Below are positions 8,854 to 17,120 of a DNA stretch of 32,080 bases, one piece after another; position 1 is the first letter of the stretch; each line of letters begins with the position of its first letter. Source of the stretch: an uncultured bacterium (lineage in GTDB: Bacteria > Acidobacteriota > Thermoanaerobaculia > Multivoradales > J023). Both the position numbers and the translations under genes were made by a program. The stretch spans positions 1-32,080 of the forward strand of contig CALFAM010000242.1 in the NCBI GenBank assembly GCA_937948815.1. Direction: 5' to 3'. The notes under the pieces are model-generated. The model did no database searches, was not told the origin of the DNA, and saw nothing but the letters and a program-made list of their open reading frames with translations.

Positions 8854-10076
8854 CAAATCACGCCACGTTCCCGAAGATCGCTGATCTGCTCGTCGCTGAG
8901 ATCGAGCCATTGGCGGAAGACTTCCTGGGTATGTGCGCCGACGGGCGGCCCCGCCCAATCCGTGCCCCCTGGCGTTTCGGTGAGCTTGGGCAGAATCGCT
9001 GGAATCTTGAGCGGTTTCCCCCCCGCATCGACTTCTTCGAAGAGACCGCGGGCCTGGAAGTGCGGATCGTTCATCATGTCCGCGACGCTGTTGATCGGCC
9101 CGGCGGGCACGCGAGCTGTTTCCATAGCCGCCAGCACCGCTTCGACCGAGTGCTGCGAGGTCCAATCGGCGATCGCCTGATCGACCTCTGCCTGATGGGT
9201 CACTCGCCCAGGATTGTGCGCCAGGCGCGAATCCTCGGCGAGCTCATCGCGTCCAATGGCGCGCATCAGCCGCTGAAAGATGGAGTCACCGTTGCCGCCG
9301 ATGATCACCCAACGCCCATCCACGGTCGGATAGGTGTTGGTGGGCACGATACCGGTAATGGTCGAGCCGGACGGCTCGCGCACGGCGCCGGCGCGGTCGA
9401 ACTCCGGAACCACGGCTTCCATCATGTTGAAGACCGCTTCATAGATCGCGGTATCGACGACCTGTCCCTTTCGCGGCCGGGCATTCCCGTCGTCATCGCC
9501 CGTGACACGATCGCGATGGTAGAGGGCGAGCACGATGCCAAACGCCGCGTGCAGCGCGGCCAAGGAGTCACCCAAGCTCAGGTTCGACCGCACCGGCGGC
9601 CCGCCCGGAAAGCCCGTCACGTGCCGCATGCCACCGACGCCCTCACACACCGAAGCATAGCCGGGCCGCGATGCGTAGGGCCCGTCTTGACCGTAGCCGG
9701 AGATGCGTGAATAGATCATCTCCGGATTGGTGCGTGCGATCTCGTCCGGGCCCAAGCCCCAACGTTCCATCGTGCCCGGACGAAAGTTCTCGATCAACAC
9801 ATCGACATGATCAGCGAGCTGGCGAGCCAGCCGGCGACCCTCGTCGGTTCGTAGGTCGAGCGTGATGCACTTCTTGTTGCGCCCGAGGGTGTACCACCAC
9901 ATCGACGTCCCCGAGTCATCGAGCAGGCGCCACCCGCGAACCGGATCGCCCTGTCCGGGAGGCTCGACCTTGATCACTTCGGCGCCGAAGTAGGCGAGAA
10001 GCGTGCCAGCGAATGGGCCCGCCATCAGCTGGCCGAGCTCGAGTACGCGAATTCCTGCGAGGGGCTTCGTTGACAT
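8853..10076 (-). CDS. CaiB/BaiF (class III) CoA-transferase
   Basis: A 407-residue family III CoA-transferase, which moves CoA between carboxylic acids through an aspartyl-CoA thioester. The N-terminus LAGIRVLELGQLMAGPFAG is the family signature. The catalytic residue is Asp170 in NLSLGDSLAALHAAFG, at the position seen in formyl-CoA transferase. Other family segments are VLIENFRPGTMERWGLG and ISGYGQDGPYASRPGY. It lies 34 bp after the receptor gene and overlaps the next gene by one base. GGAACGG upstream is a moderate ribosome site. It probably activates the free acid made in this pathway for cleavage by the lyase-like enzyme at the operon end. The substrate cannot be named from sequence. Confidence 0.92.
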   Translation of the reverse strand: MSTKPLAGIRVLELGQLMAGPFAGTLLAYFGAEVIKVEPPGQGDPVRGWRLLDDSGTSMWWYTLGRNKKCITLDLRTDEGRRLARQLADHVDVLIENFRPGTMERWGLGPDEIARTNPEMIYSRISGYGQDGPYASRPGYASVCEGVGGMRHVTGFPGGPPVRSNLSLGDSLAALHAAFGIVLALYHRDRVTGDDDGNARPRKGQVVDTAIYEAVFNMMEAVVPEFDRAGAVREPSGSTITGIVPTNTYPTVDGRWVIIGGNGDSIFQRLMRAIGRDELAEDSRLAHNPGRVTHQAEVDQAIADWTSQHSVEAVLAAMETARVPAGPINSVADMMNDPHFQARGLFEEVDAGGKPLKIPAILPKLTETPGGTDWAGPPVGAHTQEVFRQWLDLSDEQISDLRERGVI

Positions 10077-10110
10077 GCGACCGCCCGTTCCGTAGTGAGA
10101 AGAAGGTGGA

Positions 10111-12762
10111 TCAGAATCGGTACGCGAGCTCGACGCCCACGCGGCGTTGACTGCCGGGATGAATGAACGAACCGCCGAACTCGGGCGCGGTGATCACCTC
10201 TTCGAGGAATTCCTCGTCGCCGAGATTGCTGCCGAAGAGGGTGAACGTCCAGTTTTCGTTGGAGATACCGATCCGGGCGTCGATCAACTGATGACTGTCT
10301 CGCTGTGTCAAGCTGTAGTCGGCGGTGCCGAGCCCTGGAAAGAGTGCATCGAAAAGACTGACGCGTTCTTCGTCCTGGACGGTATGGAACCAGGTTTCTC
10401 CGATTGCGGTCAGGTAGCCGCTTGCCTGGAAGACCCATCGATCGCTGATCGGACGGCTGAACTCGAGGGAGAGATCGCCGGTGTACTTCGGCGTGTAGGG
10501 AGATTCGTTGCCGATGGTCGCGGGACGTGAGCTGTTTCGCTCGATCTCGCTATCGGTGAAGTTGTAGCCGGCGCGAAGTGTCAGGTAGTTGTTGATCGAC
10601 CAGTTGAGCCCGAGCTCGGCGCCACGGATCTGTACTTCGTCGATGTTGGACACGACACGCAGCAAGCCAAACGGCCCGACCAGGAACTCGAAGAATTGCA
10701 TGTCGTCGACATCGGTCTGGTAGGCCGCACCCTCGATGTAGAAGTCGTCGGTAACGTTCGCCTTGAAGCCGAATTCGAAGGCGCTCGACGTCTCCTCGTT
10801 GAACTGATCTTCAATCAGAAGATCGGTTCCGAGCAGGGTGTTGTAGAAGAGCTCGACAGTGGCATTGCTGCCCTGGTTGTTGAAACCGCCGCTCTTGAAG
10901 CCGACGCCCCAGCTACCAAAGAAGGTCACCGCGTCGTTGGCTCGCCACGAAATGGATGCCTTGGGTTGAATCTCGTCGAAAGTCTCGCTCTGCGGCAGGA
11001 TACCGCCAGGATTCAAGATTGGGTCGAGGCCAGGGTTGAGCGGCGCATTGCCCGTGAACTGTCCATCGAGCGAGAAATCGACGAACTGACTGCGTGCATC
11101 GACCGGTACCAGGTTGCGGACGCTACGCTCTTCTCGATCGTAGCGCAGCGCGAGTGACAGGGAGACGGCATCACTGGCATCGTAATGCAGTGCACCAAAG
11201 ATGGCTGCGACATCCGTCTCGAAACTGTCGTGGACGAGCTGTTCGGTCGGATTGGCACCGTCTTGCGGCACGAAGAGCTCGGGCACCACGCCCTGGCCGA
11301 GGTCGATCCCCAGATTGACGCCGACTTCGCGATCGATGTTCAGGTAGTAGGCACCGGCCTGCCAGCGTAGGCGGTCATTGGCCTCTCCCGCCAGCCGAAC
11401 CTCCAAGCTCAGATCTTCCTGATTGCGGAGCTGGAATTGGGTACCGTCGCAGGTTGTCGGCGAGTACGGGCCGAAGATCGACGCGCCGGGCGTTGGCGCC
11501 AGGAATTGGGGCGGTGGTAGCAGCACGCCGGCGCCGAACAACGCTGCCGTCGTATCGATGCAGGTTTGCTCGGTATTGAAAAAGCCAAATGCGCCACTGG
11601 TGCCATCCGCAAGCAGCTCGTTCTCGATGTCGCTGTAGAGCAACCAGGCGGTCAGGGACCCGAAGTCGAGGGTGCGGTCGAGCTTCACCGACAGCTCGAG
11701 GGATTCCTGATCGTTCCGAGGATCGATGTTGCCCTGGAAGACAAAGTCATGATCGTTGACATCCTCGAAGAACTCAGGTGTGCCGAGCACGGACGCGAAG
11801 GACGGCAAGGCGAAGGCGGCGTTGAAGGTGATCGCCGCCGCGGTCACCTCGCCGTAGCGGGCCTTGAGATCCCAGGTGGTGCGATCATTCGGCTGCAGCA
11901 ACAGTCGTCCTTTGAGGTTGAACGATTCGAAATCGTCGACCACGTCATCGCGATTTTGAAAGACATTCTCGTAGAAGCCATTGGTGTCGCGCCAGTCGGC
12001 CTGGAATTGGTAGCGATTGGCGGTACCGGTGCCGAGCCCGCCGCCAAGCCGTAACGAGCCATCGAAGCTGCTGTCCTCCGCTGCCGAGAAGCGAACCTCA
12101 CCATCGAAGGTCTCATTGGGCGGGCGGGTCGTGACGATCACCGCGCCGGCCGCGGCATTGCGCCCATACAGCGCGCCTTGGGGTCCTTTGAGCACCTCGA
12201 TCTGACGCAGGTTGGCAAACTCGCGGTTGAAGGCCGCTGGGTTGGTCATCAGGATGCCGTCGACGATGAAGGCAAAGCTGTTCTCGGCATCGCGCGAACC
12301 GTTGATGCCGCGAATGTTGACCTGAGTGTCCCCGACCTCCGCAGCATTGACCATCGAGACGCCGGGGACGAGCTTGACGAAATCCTCGGCCCGCTCGATT
12401 CCGACCGCTTCGATCTGCGCGTCCGTGAGCACGGAAACTGTGGCGGGAACGTCGGTCAGCGCTTCCTCGACCAGCCGCGCGGTCACCGTGATCTCGTCGC
12501 TGACGCGCTGCGGCGTCTCGGCCTCTGCATCGCCCTCGTCTTCCGAAGCCTGCTCCTCCTCTTCGGCGGCTTGGCTTCCGGACGCGTCACCGCTGTCGCT
12601 CGGCGACGCGCCACCGCTGTCGCTCGGCTGGGCCGCGAGCGGTCCTGCCCACAGGCAAATCAGCAGCAGGGCCAACAGGATCGCCAAGAGCCGGCCGTAA
12701 GGCGTTCCGGAAGACATCTGGGCTGCGAGGGACTCGAGGGTGGTCACGCGCGCGTTGGGCAT
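10111..12762 (-). CDS. TonB-dependent outer-membrane receptor
   Basis: An 883-residue receptor for energised uptake across the outer membrane. It has an N-terminal cytoplasmic extension and signal anchor (hydrophobic run at about 26-45 ending AAQ), then a Ser/Glu/Asp-rich linker (about 46-85) with a repeated PSDSG motif. A TonB box follows (DEITVTAR), then the plug domain (VPATVSVLTDAQIEA to about residue 215, including LKGPQGALYGRNAAAGAV) and a 22-strand barrel ending in the typical aromatic residue Phe (VGVELAYRF). AGGAG lies 6 nt before the ATG, supporting the start at 12762. It leads an operon with a CoA-transferase and three catabolic genes, so the ligand is probably the compound they degrade. 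It is expressed from the promoter at 12980-13008, giving a leader of roughly 200 nt. Confidence 0.95.
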   Translation of the reverse strand: MPNARVTTLESLAAQMSSGTPYGRLLAILLALLLICLWAGPLAAQPSDSGGASPSDSGDASGSQAAEEEEQASEDEGDAEAETPQRVSDEITVTARLVEEALTDVPATVSVLTDAQIEAVGIERAEDFVKLVPGVSMVNAAEVGDTQVNIRGINGSRDAENSFAFIVDGILMTNPAAFNREFANLRQIEVLKGPQGALYGRNAAAGAVIVTTRPPNETFDGEVRFSAAEDSSFDGSLRLGGGLGTGTANRYQFQADWRDTNGFYENVFQNRDDVVDDFESFNLKGRLLLQPNDRTTWDLKARYGEVTAAAITFNAAFALPSFASVLGTPEFFEDVNDHDFVFQGNIDPRNDQESLELSVKLDRTLDFGSLTAWLLYSDIENELLADGTSGAFGFFNTEQTCIDTTAALFGAGVLLPPPQFLAPTPGASIFGPYSPTTCDGTQFQLRNQEDLSLEVRLAGEANDRLRWQAGAYYLNIDREVGVNLGIDLGQGVVPELFVPQDGANPTEQLVHDSFETDVAAIFGALHYDASDAVSLSLALRYDREERSVRNLVPVDARSQFVDFSLDGQFTGNAPLNPGLDPILNPGGILPQSETFDEIQPKASISWRANDAVTFFGSWGVGFKSGGFNNQGSNATVELFYNTLLGTDLLIEDQFNEETSSAFEFGFKANVTDDFYIEGAAYQTDVDDMQFFEFLVGPFGLLRVVSNIDEVQIRGAELGLNWSINNYLTLRAGYNFTDSEIERNSSRPATIGNESPYTPKYTGDLSLEFSRPISDRWVFQASGYLTAIGETWFHTVQDEERVSLFDALFPGLGTADYSLTQRDSHQLIDARIGISNENWTFTLFGSNLGDEEFLEEVITAPEFGGSFIHPGSQRRVGVELAYRF

Positions 12763-12912
12763 TCGCGGTCTCCTATGTTCACGGTTCTCCCCCCAGGGCT
12801 TCGTTCCCCCTCACGGTCCCGTAGGTCGGCACGTGGCGTGGGCCGTCTACGGAAAGCGCACCGTGACGGGAAGACGGCATGGCTCGAGCTCGAACCCGCT
12901 TCCAAGCTCGAC

Positions 12913-12948
12913 CTGTTTCCATGTCCAAGCCTGTTTCCATGTCCAAGC
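12913..12948. repeat. 18-bp perfect tandem repeat in the receptor leader
   Basis: CTGTTTCCATGTCCAAGC occurs twice head to tail (12913-12930, 12931-12948). It lies in the 361-bp divergent intergenic region, inside the predicted 5' leader of the receptor mRNA. A short related stretch (TCCAAGCTCGACCTG) precedes it. Nothing else in 12763-12955 was recognised. Confidence 0.8.
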
Positions 12949-12958
12949 CTGCGGGGCC

Positions 12959-12987
12959 TTGTGTACCCTGACGCGTCAATTTATAAT
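12959..12987 (+). promoter_or_regulatory. Promoter of the hyuA-hyuB-gntR operon
   Basis: A perfect -10 TATAAT (12982-12987) has TTGTGT (12959-12964) 17 nt upstream as the -35. Transcription should start near 12994, inside the GTCTAGAC palindrome, leaving a leader of about 130 nt before the hyuA ATG. The -35 is weak, which suits a regulated promoter. Confidence 0.6.
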
Positions 12988-13008
12988 GTCTAGACGTTCG
13001 TATGTCAA
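12980..13008 (-). promoter_or_regulatory. Promoter of the receptor/CoA-transferase operon
   Basis: On the minus strand TTGACA (13003-13008) is followed by a 17-nt spacer and TATAAA (12980-12985), a near-consensus sigma70 promoter. Its -10 overlaps the -10 of the plus-strand promoter, so the two operons share one compact control region. The GTCTAGAC palindrome lies in its spacer. Confidence 0.72.
12985..12998. promoter_or_regulatory. Putative GntR/HutC-type operator (GTCTAGAC)
   Basis: AAT-GTCTAGAC-GTT is a 14-bp near palindrome (one mismatched pair) with a perfect 8-bp core at 12988-12995. GTCTAGAC is the core of operators bound by HutC-subfamily GntR regulators such as DasR/NagR (TGGTCTAGACCA). 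It lies between -35 and -10 of the minus promoter and just after the -10 of the plus promoter, so one bound repressor could block both. The GntR protein encoded at 17121-17951 is the obvious candidate. A second small inverted repeat, CGTAT-GTCA-ATACG (12999-13012), covers the minus -35. Confidence 0.6.
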
Positions 13009-13123
13009 TACGTTTGACCACGCACCAAGCCGACGGTAGTGGCCGCGTGCTTAGTGTCCATACGACGCGACAACGACTTCGGAACCGTGCGTGGCGAACG
13101 CGCGCTGCTGCAAGGAGGCATTC

Positions 13124-15181
13124 ATGGCGTACCGTTTGGGGGTGGACGTAGGGGGCACGTTCACCGACCTCATGTTGGTTCACGACGAAAGCGGTCAGAT
13201 CTTTCGCGTCAAAACCCCTTCGACTCCAGCTGACCCCAGCGAGGGTGTTCTTTCCGGCGTCCGGCGCATTCTGGAAGAGAGTGGCGTGGCGCCTGGCGAT
13301 CTGAGCTACGTGATGCACGGCACGACGGTCGCCACCAACGCGGTGCTCGAAGGCAAGGGCGCCCGGGTCGGCCTGATCACCACGCGCGGCTTCGAGCAGA
13401 TTCTGCATCTGGCACGATCCCAGACTCCGGGTCCGCTGGCTGGCTGGATGATCATGATCAAGCCGGACCCACCTGCCGCGCTCGAGGACACGCGGCCAGC
13501 GCACGAACGCATGGATGCCCGCGGCAACGTGGTCGAAGCGCTCGACGATGAGCAAGTCGGCCGTGTGGTCGAGGATCTGGTGGCCAGCGGCGTCGAGACG
13601 CTGACCGTGTCGCTGATCAACTCGTATGCCAACCCGGCCCACGAGCGGCGGATCAAGGCGTTGATCGCCGAACGCTATCCCGGCTTCCCGGTGACCATCT
13701 CTTCGGACGTGCTGCCCGAGTTTCGCGAGTACGAGCGCACACTGACCGCTTGCATGAACTCCTACGTCCGCCCCAAGGTGGCAGGCTATGTCAAGAACCT
13801 GGAGAACGCTCTCGGCGATCTCGGCCTCTCCTGCGCGGTCAACATCCTGCGCTCGGACGCGGGTTTGATGAGCCTCGAGACGACTCAGGAGAAGCCCGTC
13901 TACGGCATTCTCTCGGGTCCGTCCGGCGGCGTGGCCGGCGCCCTCGCCGTTGCAAGCCGCGCGGGTTTCGACGACATCCTGACCTTCGACATGGGCGGCA
14001 CCTCGACCGACGTGGCGCTGTGTCAGAACGCCCAACCGACGATCACCCGCGAGACCGAGCTCGGCCACTTCCGCGTCAAGGTGCCGAGTGTCAACGTGCA
14101 CTCGGTGGGCGCTGGCGGTGGCTCGATCGCCCACGTTCCCGAGCTCACCAAGGCCCTGCGCGTCGGCCCGCAATCAGCCGGCGCAGTGCCGGGTCCTGCC
14201 TGCTACAGCAAAGGCGGTACCGAACCCGCCGTGACCGATGCCAATGTCGTGGTCGGGCACCTGCCACCGAGCCTGATCGGCGGCGAGATGACCCTCGATA
14301 CGGCCGCGGCCGAAACGGCCGTGCGCACCGTTGGGGACGCCCTCGGACTCGAAGTACACCAGGCGGCGCAGGGCATCCTCGACATCGTCAACGAGAACAT
14401 GGCCGGTGCGCTGCGCCTGGTCTCGGTTCAGCGCGGCTACGACCCGCGCGACTTCGCCCTGGTGGCTTTCGGCGGCGCCGGTCCCCTGCACGCCAATGCC
14501 GTCGCCAAGCTGATGGGTTCCTTCCCGGTCCTGGTACCGCCTGGCCCCGGCCTGCTCTGCGCCGAGGGTGACTTGGTGGCCGACTTCCGCGAGGAATTCG
14601 CCCGCACGTTCATCCGCACCGCTGGAAGCGCGACTTCGGAAGAGGTGGTGTCGACGCTGCGTGAGCTGGGTGAAGAAGCCAACGACTGGCTCGAACGAGA
14701 GGGCATCGCAGCCGACCGGCGCAGCATCACCTGGTCGGTCGACATGCGCTACTACCGGCAGGGCTACGAGATCCCCGTGACCGTGACCCTCGAGGATCTC
14801 GAAGCCCACGGCATCTCCCTGCTGGTCGAGCGTTTCAACTCGCTGCACGAACAGTTCTACGGCTACGCCATGCCAGCGGAGTGCGAGATGGTCAACCTGC
14901 GCGCGATCGGCATCGGCAAGGTACCGCACCCGAGGGTTCAGGAAGCCCAGGAAGCCGGAGGGCCCGACCCCGCAGCCGCAGCCACTGCTCAGCACCAGGT
15001 TTACGCGGACGGCACGTGGCTGCCCAGCACCATCTACGATCGCGCCAAGCTTCGCGCCGGCCACCGCATCCCCGGACCGGCCATCATTGCCGAATACGAC
15101 TCGACCACGGTCGTGCTCGCCGGCCATCACGCTGTGATCGATCGCTTTCTCAACATCCTGATTTACCCGGACGAGGCTTAA
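13124..15181 (+). CDS. hyuA: Hydantoinase/oxoprolinase family protein, HyuA type
   Basis: A 685-residue subunit of the ATP-dependent hydantoinase / 5-oxoprolinase / acetone-carboxylase family. The N-terminal hydantoinase domain begins RLGVDVGGTFTDL with the phosphate-binding DVGGTFTD; HGTTVATNAVLEGKGARVGL follows near 63-82. The second ATPase-like motif is DMGGTSTDVAL near 289. The C-terminal part (about 510-680) is the family's third domain. AAGGAGG lies 5 nt before the ATG at 13124; an upstream in-frame ATG at 13091 has no such site. The stop (TAA) is 2 bp before hyuB. The pair probably opens a cyclic imide or lactam using ATP, or carboxylates a ketone in the manner of acetone carboxylase; the sequence does not decide. 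Confidence 0.93.
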   Translation: MAYRLGVDVGGTFTDLMLVHDESGQIFRVKTPSTPADPSEGVLSGVRRILEESGVAPGDLSYVMHGTTVATNAVLEGKGARVGLITTRGFEQILHLARSQTPGPLAGWMIMIKPDPPAALEDTRPAHERMDARGNVVEALDDEQVGRVVEDLVASGVETLTVSLINSYANPAHERRIKALIAERYPGFPVTISSDVLPEFREYERTLTACMNSYVRPKVAGYVKNLENALGDLGLSCAVNILRSDAGLMSLETTQEKPVYGILSGPSGGVAGALAVASRAGFDDILTFDMGGTSTDVALCQNAQPTITRETELGHFRVKVPSVNVHSVGAGGGSIAHVPELTKALRVGPQSAGAVPGPACYSKGGTEPAVTDANVVVGHLPPSLIGGEMTLDTAAAETAVRTVGDALGLEVHQAAQGILDIVNENMAGALRLVSVQRGYDPRDFALVAFGGAGPLHANAVAKLMGSFPVLVPPGPGLLCAEGDLVADFREEFARTFIRTAGSATSEEVVSTLRELGEEANDWLEREGIAADRRSITWSVDMRYYRQGYEIPVTVTLEDLEAHGISLLVERFNSLHEQFYGYAMPAECEMVNLRAIGIGKVPHPRVQEAQEAGGPDPAAAATAQHQVYADGTWLPSTIYDRAKLRAGHRIPGPAIIAEYDSTTVVLAGHHAVIDRFLNILIYPDEA

Positions 15182-15183
15182 TC

Positions 15184-17085
15184 ATGCAGGGAGTCAAGAT
15201 CGCCCAGATTCCGGATCTCGAGATCGATCCGATCACCCTCGACATCATCGAAGGCGCGCTCAAGAACGCGCGGCACGAGATGGATGCCGTGCTCTTCCGG
15301 ACGGCCATGAGCCCAGTGATCCGTGAGCAGCACGACGAATTTCCGATGATCACCGACCCCTTGGGCCGCATGGTGGTCGGCCAGTTCGGTTCCTACATCT
15401 CCGAGATGATGGCGGCCTACCCCGATACGATCGAGCCGGGCGACGTCATCCTCACCAACGACCCCTACAAATGCGGCGGCGCGATCTCGCACGTCAATGA
15501 TTGGTTGATCCTGGTACCCATTTTCTTCCAAGACGAGCTCGTGGGCTGGGCATCGATGTTCGGTCACATGATGGACATGGGTGGGCCGCTTCCCGGCTCC
15601 CTCCCCACCGGGGCCAAGACGATTCACGGCGAGGCCATGATGATTCCGCCGGTGAAGATCTTCCGGCGCGGTGAGCCGGTGGACGACGTGATCGCGATGA
15701 TTCTCAACAACGTGCGCATGCCGGAGATGAACCGTGCCGACATGATGGGCATCGTCGCCGGCTGTCGTACAGCCGAAAAGCGCGTCATCGAGATCTGCGA
15801 CCGCTTCGGCAAGGACACCTACCTCGCGGCCTGCCAGGCCCTGCTCGACCGCACCCTCACGGCGATGCGCAAGCTGATCCTGCAGAACATTCCCGAAGAG
15901 CCGCAGTCGTTCGAGGACTGGGTCGACGATGACGGGCTCGGCCATGGCCCGTACAAGATGAAACTCACCATCTGGCGTGAGGGCGACCATGCCTACTTCG
16001 ACTGGTCGGGAACCGATCCGCAAGCGGTCGGGCCGATCAATTTCTACTTGAACGAAGGCATGTTCAAGATGTTCATCGGGGTCTACCTGATCATGGTTTT
16101 CGACCCGCAAATCCTGTTCAACGACGGCTTCTACCCGTTGCTGCACGTGATCATTCCCGATGGCAGCTTGCTGCACCCGAAATATCCGGCCGCCCTGGGG
16201 TGCCGTACCCACGCCTTGACCCGGCTGTTCGACGTGCTCGGCGGCGCCTTGGCGCGCAAGAGCCCCGAGCATACGACCGCCGCGGGCTACGGCACGTCGC
16301 CATACATGCTCTATTCCGGCTTCGACCGCGAGGGCGATTTCTTCTACCTGATGGAAATCTCCTACGGCGGCATTCCTGGGCGTCCGATCGGCGACGGCAT
16401 GGACGGCCATTCCTGGTGGCCCTTGTTCGAGAACATCCCGACCGAGTACCTCGAGTCCTACTACCCGGTACGGATTGACGGCTATACGACGATTCGCGAC
16501 TCTGGCGGCGCCGGTCTACACCGGGGCGGCAATGGCATCGAAAAGCGGTACGTCTACCTCGAGCCGGGTGAGGTGTCGATTCACGACGACCGCTGGCTGA
16601 CCTATCCCTGGGGCATTCTCGGCGGCACACCGGGACGCCGTTCGGAAAAGCTTCTGAAGCGAGCCGATGGCACCGAGCAGCGGCTGCCCTCGAAGTGCGA
16701 CGAAGTGGCGGTCTCACCGGGAGACATGCTGGTCTATCGCACGGCCGGCGGCGGTGGTTGGAAAGACCCGCTCGAGCGTCCGATCGAGAAGGTCGAAGCC
16801 GACGTGGCCAAGGGTCTGGTCTCGACGCAGAAGGCAGCGGACGAGTATGGTGTGATCGTGGGCGACGGAGAGGCGACCGTCGCACGCCGCGAGGCGCTTC
16901 GTACGGCCCGTGGGACGGCCCGCGACTTCGATACCGGTCCTGACATCGAAGACATCTTGGCTCGCTGCGAGGAAGAAACGGGACTGCCAGCGCCCGTGCG
17001 CCAGAAGCCGCTCGCCTGGGCAAAGATGGAAACACCAGAAGAGGCCATGCGACGCGTCCGGGAGCAGGACGCACGCACGAGCTGA
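15184..17085 (+). CDS. hyuB: Hydantoinase/oxoprolinase family protein, HyuB type
   Basis: A 633-residue partner subunit of HyuA. The start at 15184 is 2 bp after the hyuA stop. The N-terminus PDLEIDPITLDIIEGALKNA is typical of the HyuB domain, followed by MSPVIREQHDEF, TNDPYKCGGAISHVNDW (His and Asp candidates for metal binding) and FGHMMDMGG. Later family segments are GCRTHALTRLFDVLGGA and DSGGAGLHRGGNG, then YRTAGGGGWKDPLERP. Residues after about 560 (AADEYGVIVGDGEATVARR onward) are a C-terminal extension that makes the protein somewhat longer than many HyuB proteins. The CGG-AIS-HVND form resembles the branch shared with ketone carboxylases as well as hydantoinases, so substrate class stays open. 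Confidence 0.93.
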   Translation: MQGVKIAQIPDLEIDPITLDIIEGALKNARHEMDAVLFRTAMSPVIREQHDEFPMITDPLGRMVVGQFGSYISEMMAAYPDTIEPGDVILTNDPYKCGGAISHVNDWLILVPIFFQDELVGWASMFGHMMDMGGPLPGSLPTGAKTIHGEAMMIPPVKIFRRGEPVDDVIAMILNNVRMPEMNRADMMGIVAGCRTAEKRVIEICDRFGKDTYLAACQALLDRTLTAMRKLILQNIPEEPQSFEDWVDDDGLGHGPYKMKLTIWREGDHAYFDWSGTDPQAVGPINFYLNEGMFKMFIGVYLIMVFDPQILFNDGFYPLLHVIIPDGSLLHPKYPAALGCRTHALTRLFDVLGGALARKSPEHTTAAGYGTSPYMLYSGFDREGDFFYLMEISYGGIPGRPIGDGMDGHSWWPLFENIPTEYLESYYPVRIDGYTTIRDSGGAGLHRGGNGIEKRYVYLEPGEVSIHDDRWLTYPWGILGGTPGRRSEKLLKRADGTEQRLPSKCDEVAVSPGDMLVYRTAGGGGWKDPLERPIEKVEADVAKGLVSTQKAADEYGVIVGDGEATVARREALRTARGTARDFDTGPDIEDILARCEEETGLPAPVRQKPLAWAKMETPEEAMRRVREQDARTS

Positions 17086-17120
17086 CGCCGAGACGCTTCT
17101 GGCAACACGGTGACCGCAAG

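Noticed and set aside
8854-9165. N-terminal extension of the isochorismatase-type protein
   Set aside because: The frame is open but lies within the CaiB coding sequence and is Arg/Ser-rich; the TGATG overlap at 8851-8855 gives the natural start.
12779-14173. A 464-codon minus-strand frame covering the intergenic region and hyuA
   Set aside because: It is the antisense of hyuA and runs through both divergent promoters; no ribosome site or domain.
15178-16410. A 410-codon minus-strand frame opposite hyuB
   Set aside because: It is rich in His and Arg from reverse reading of hyuB and has no domain; a shadow.
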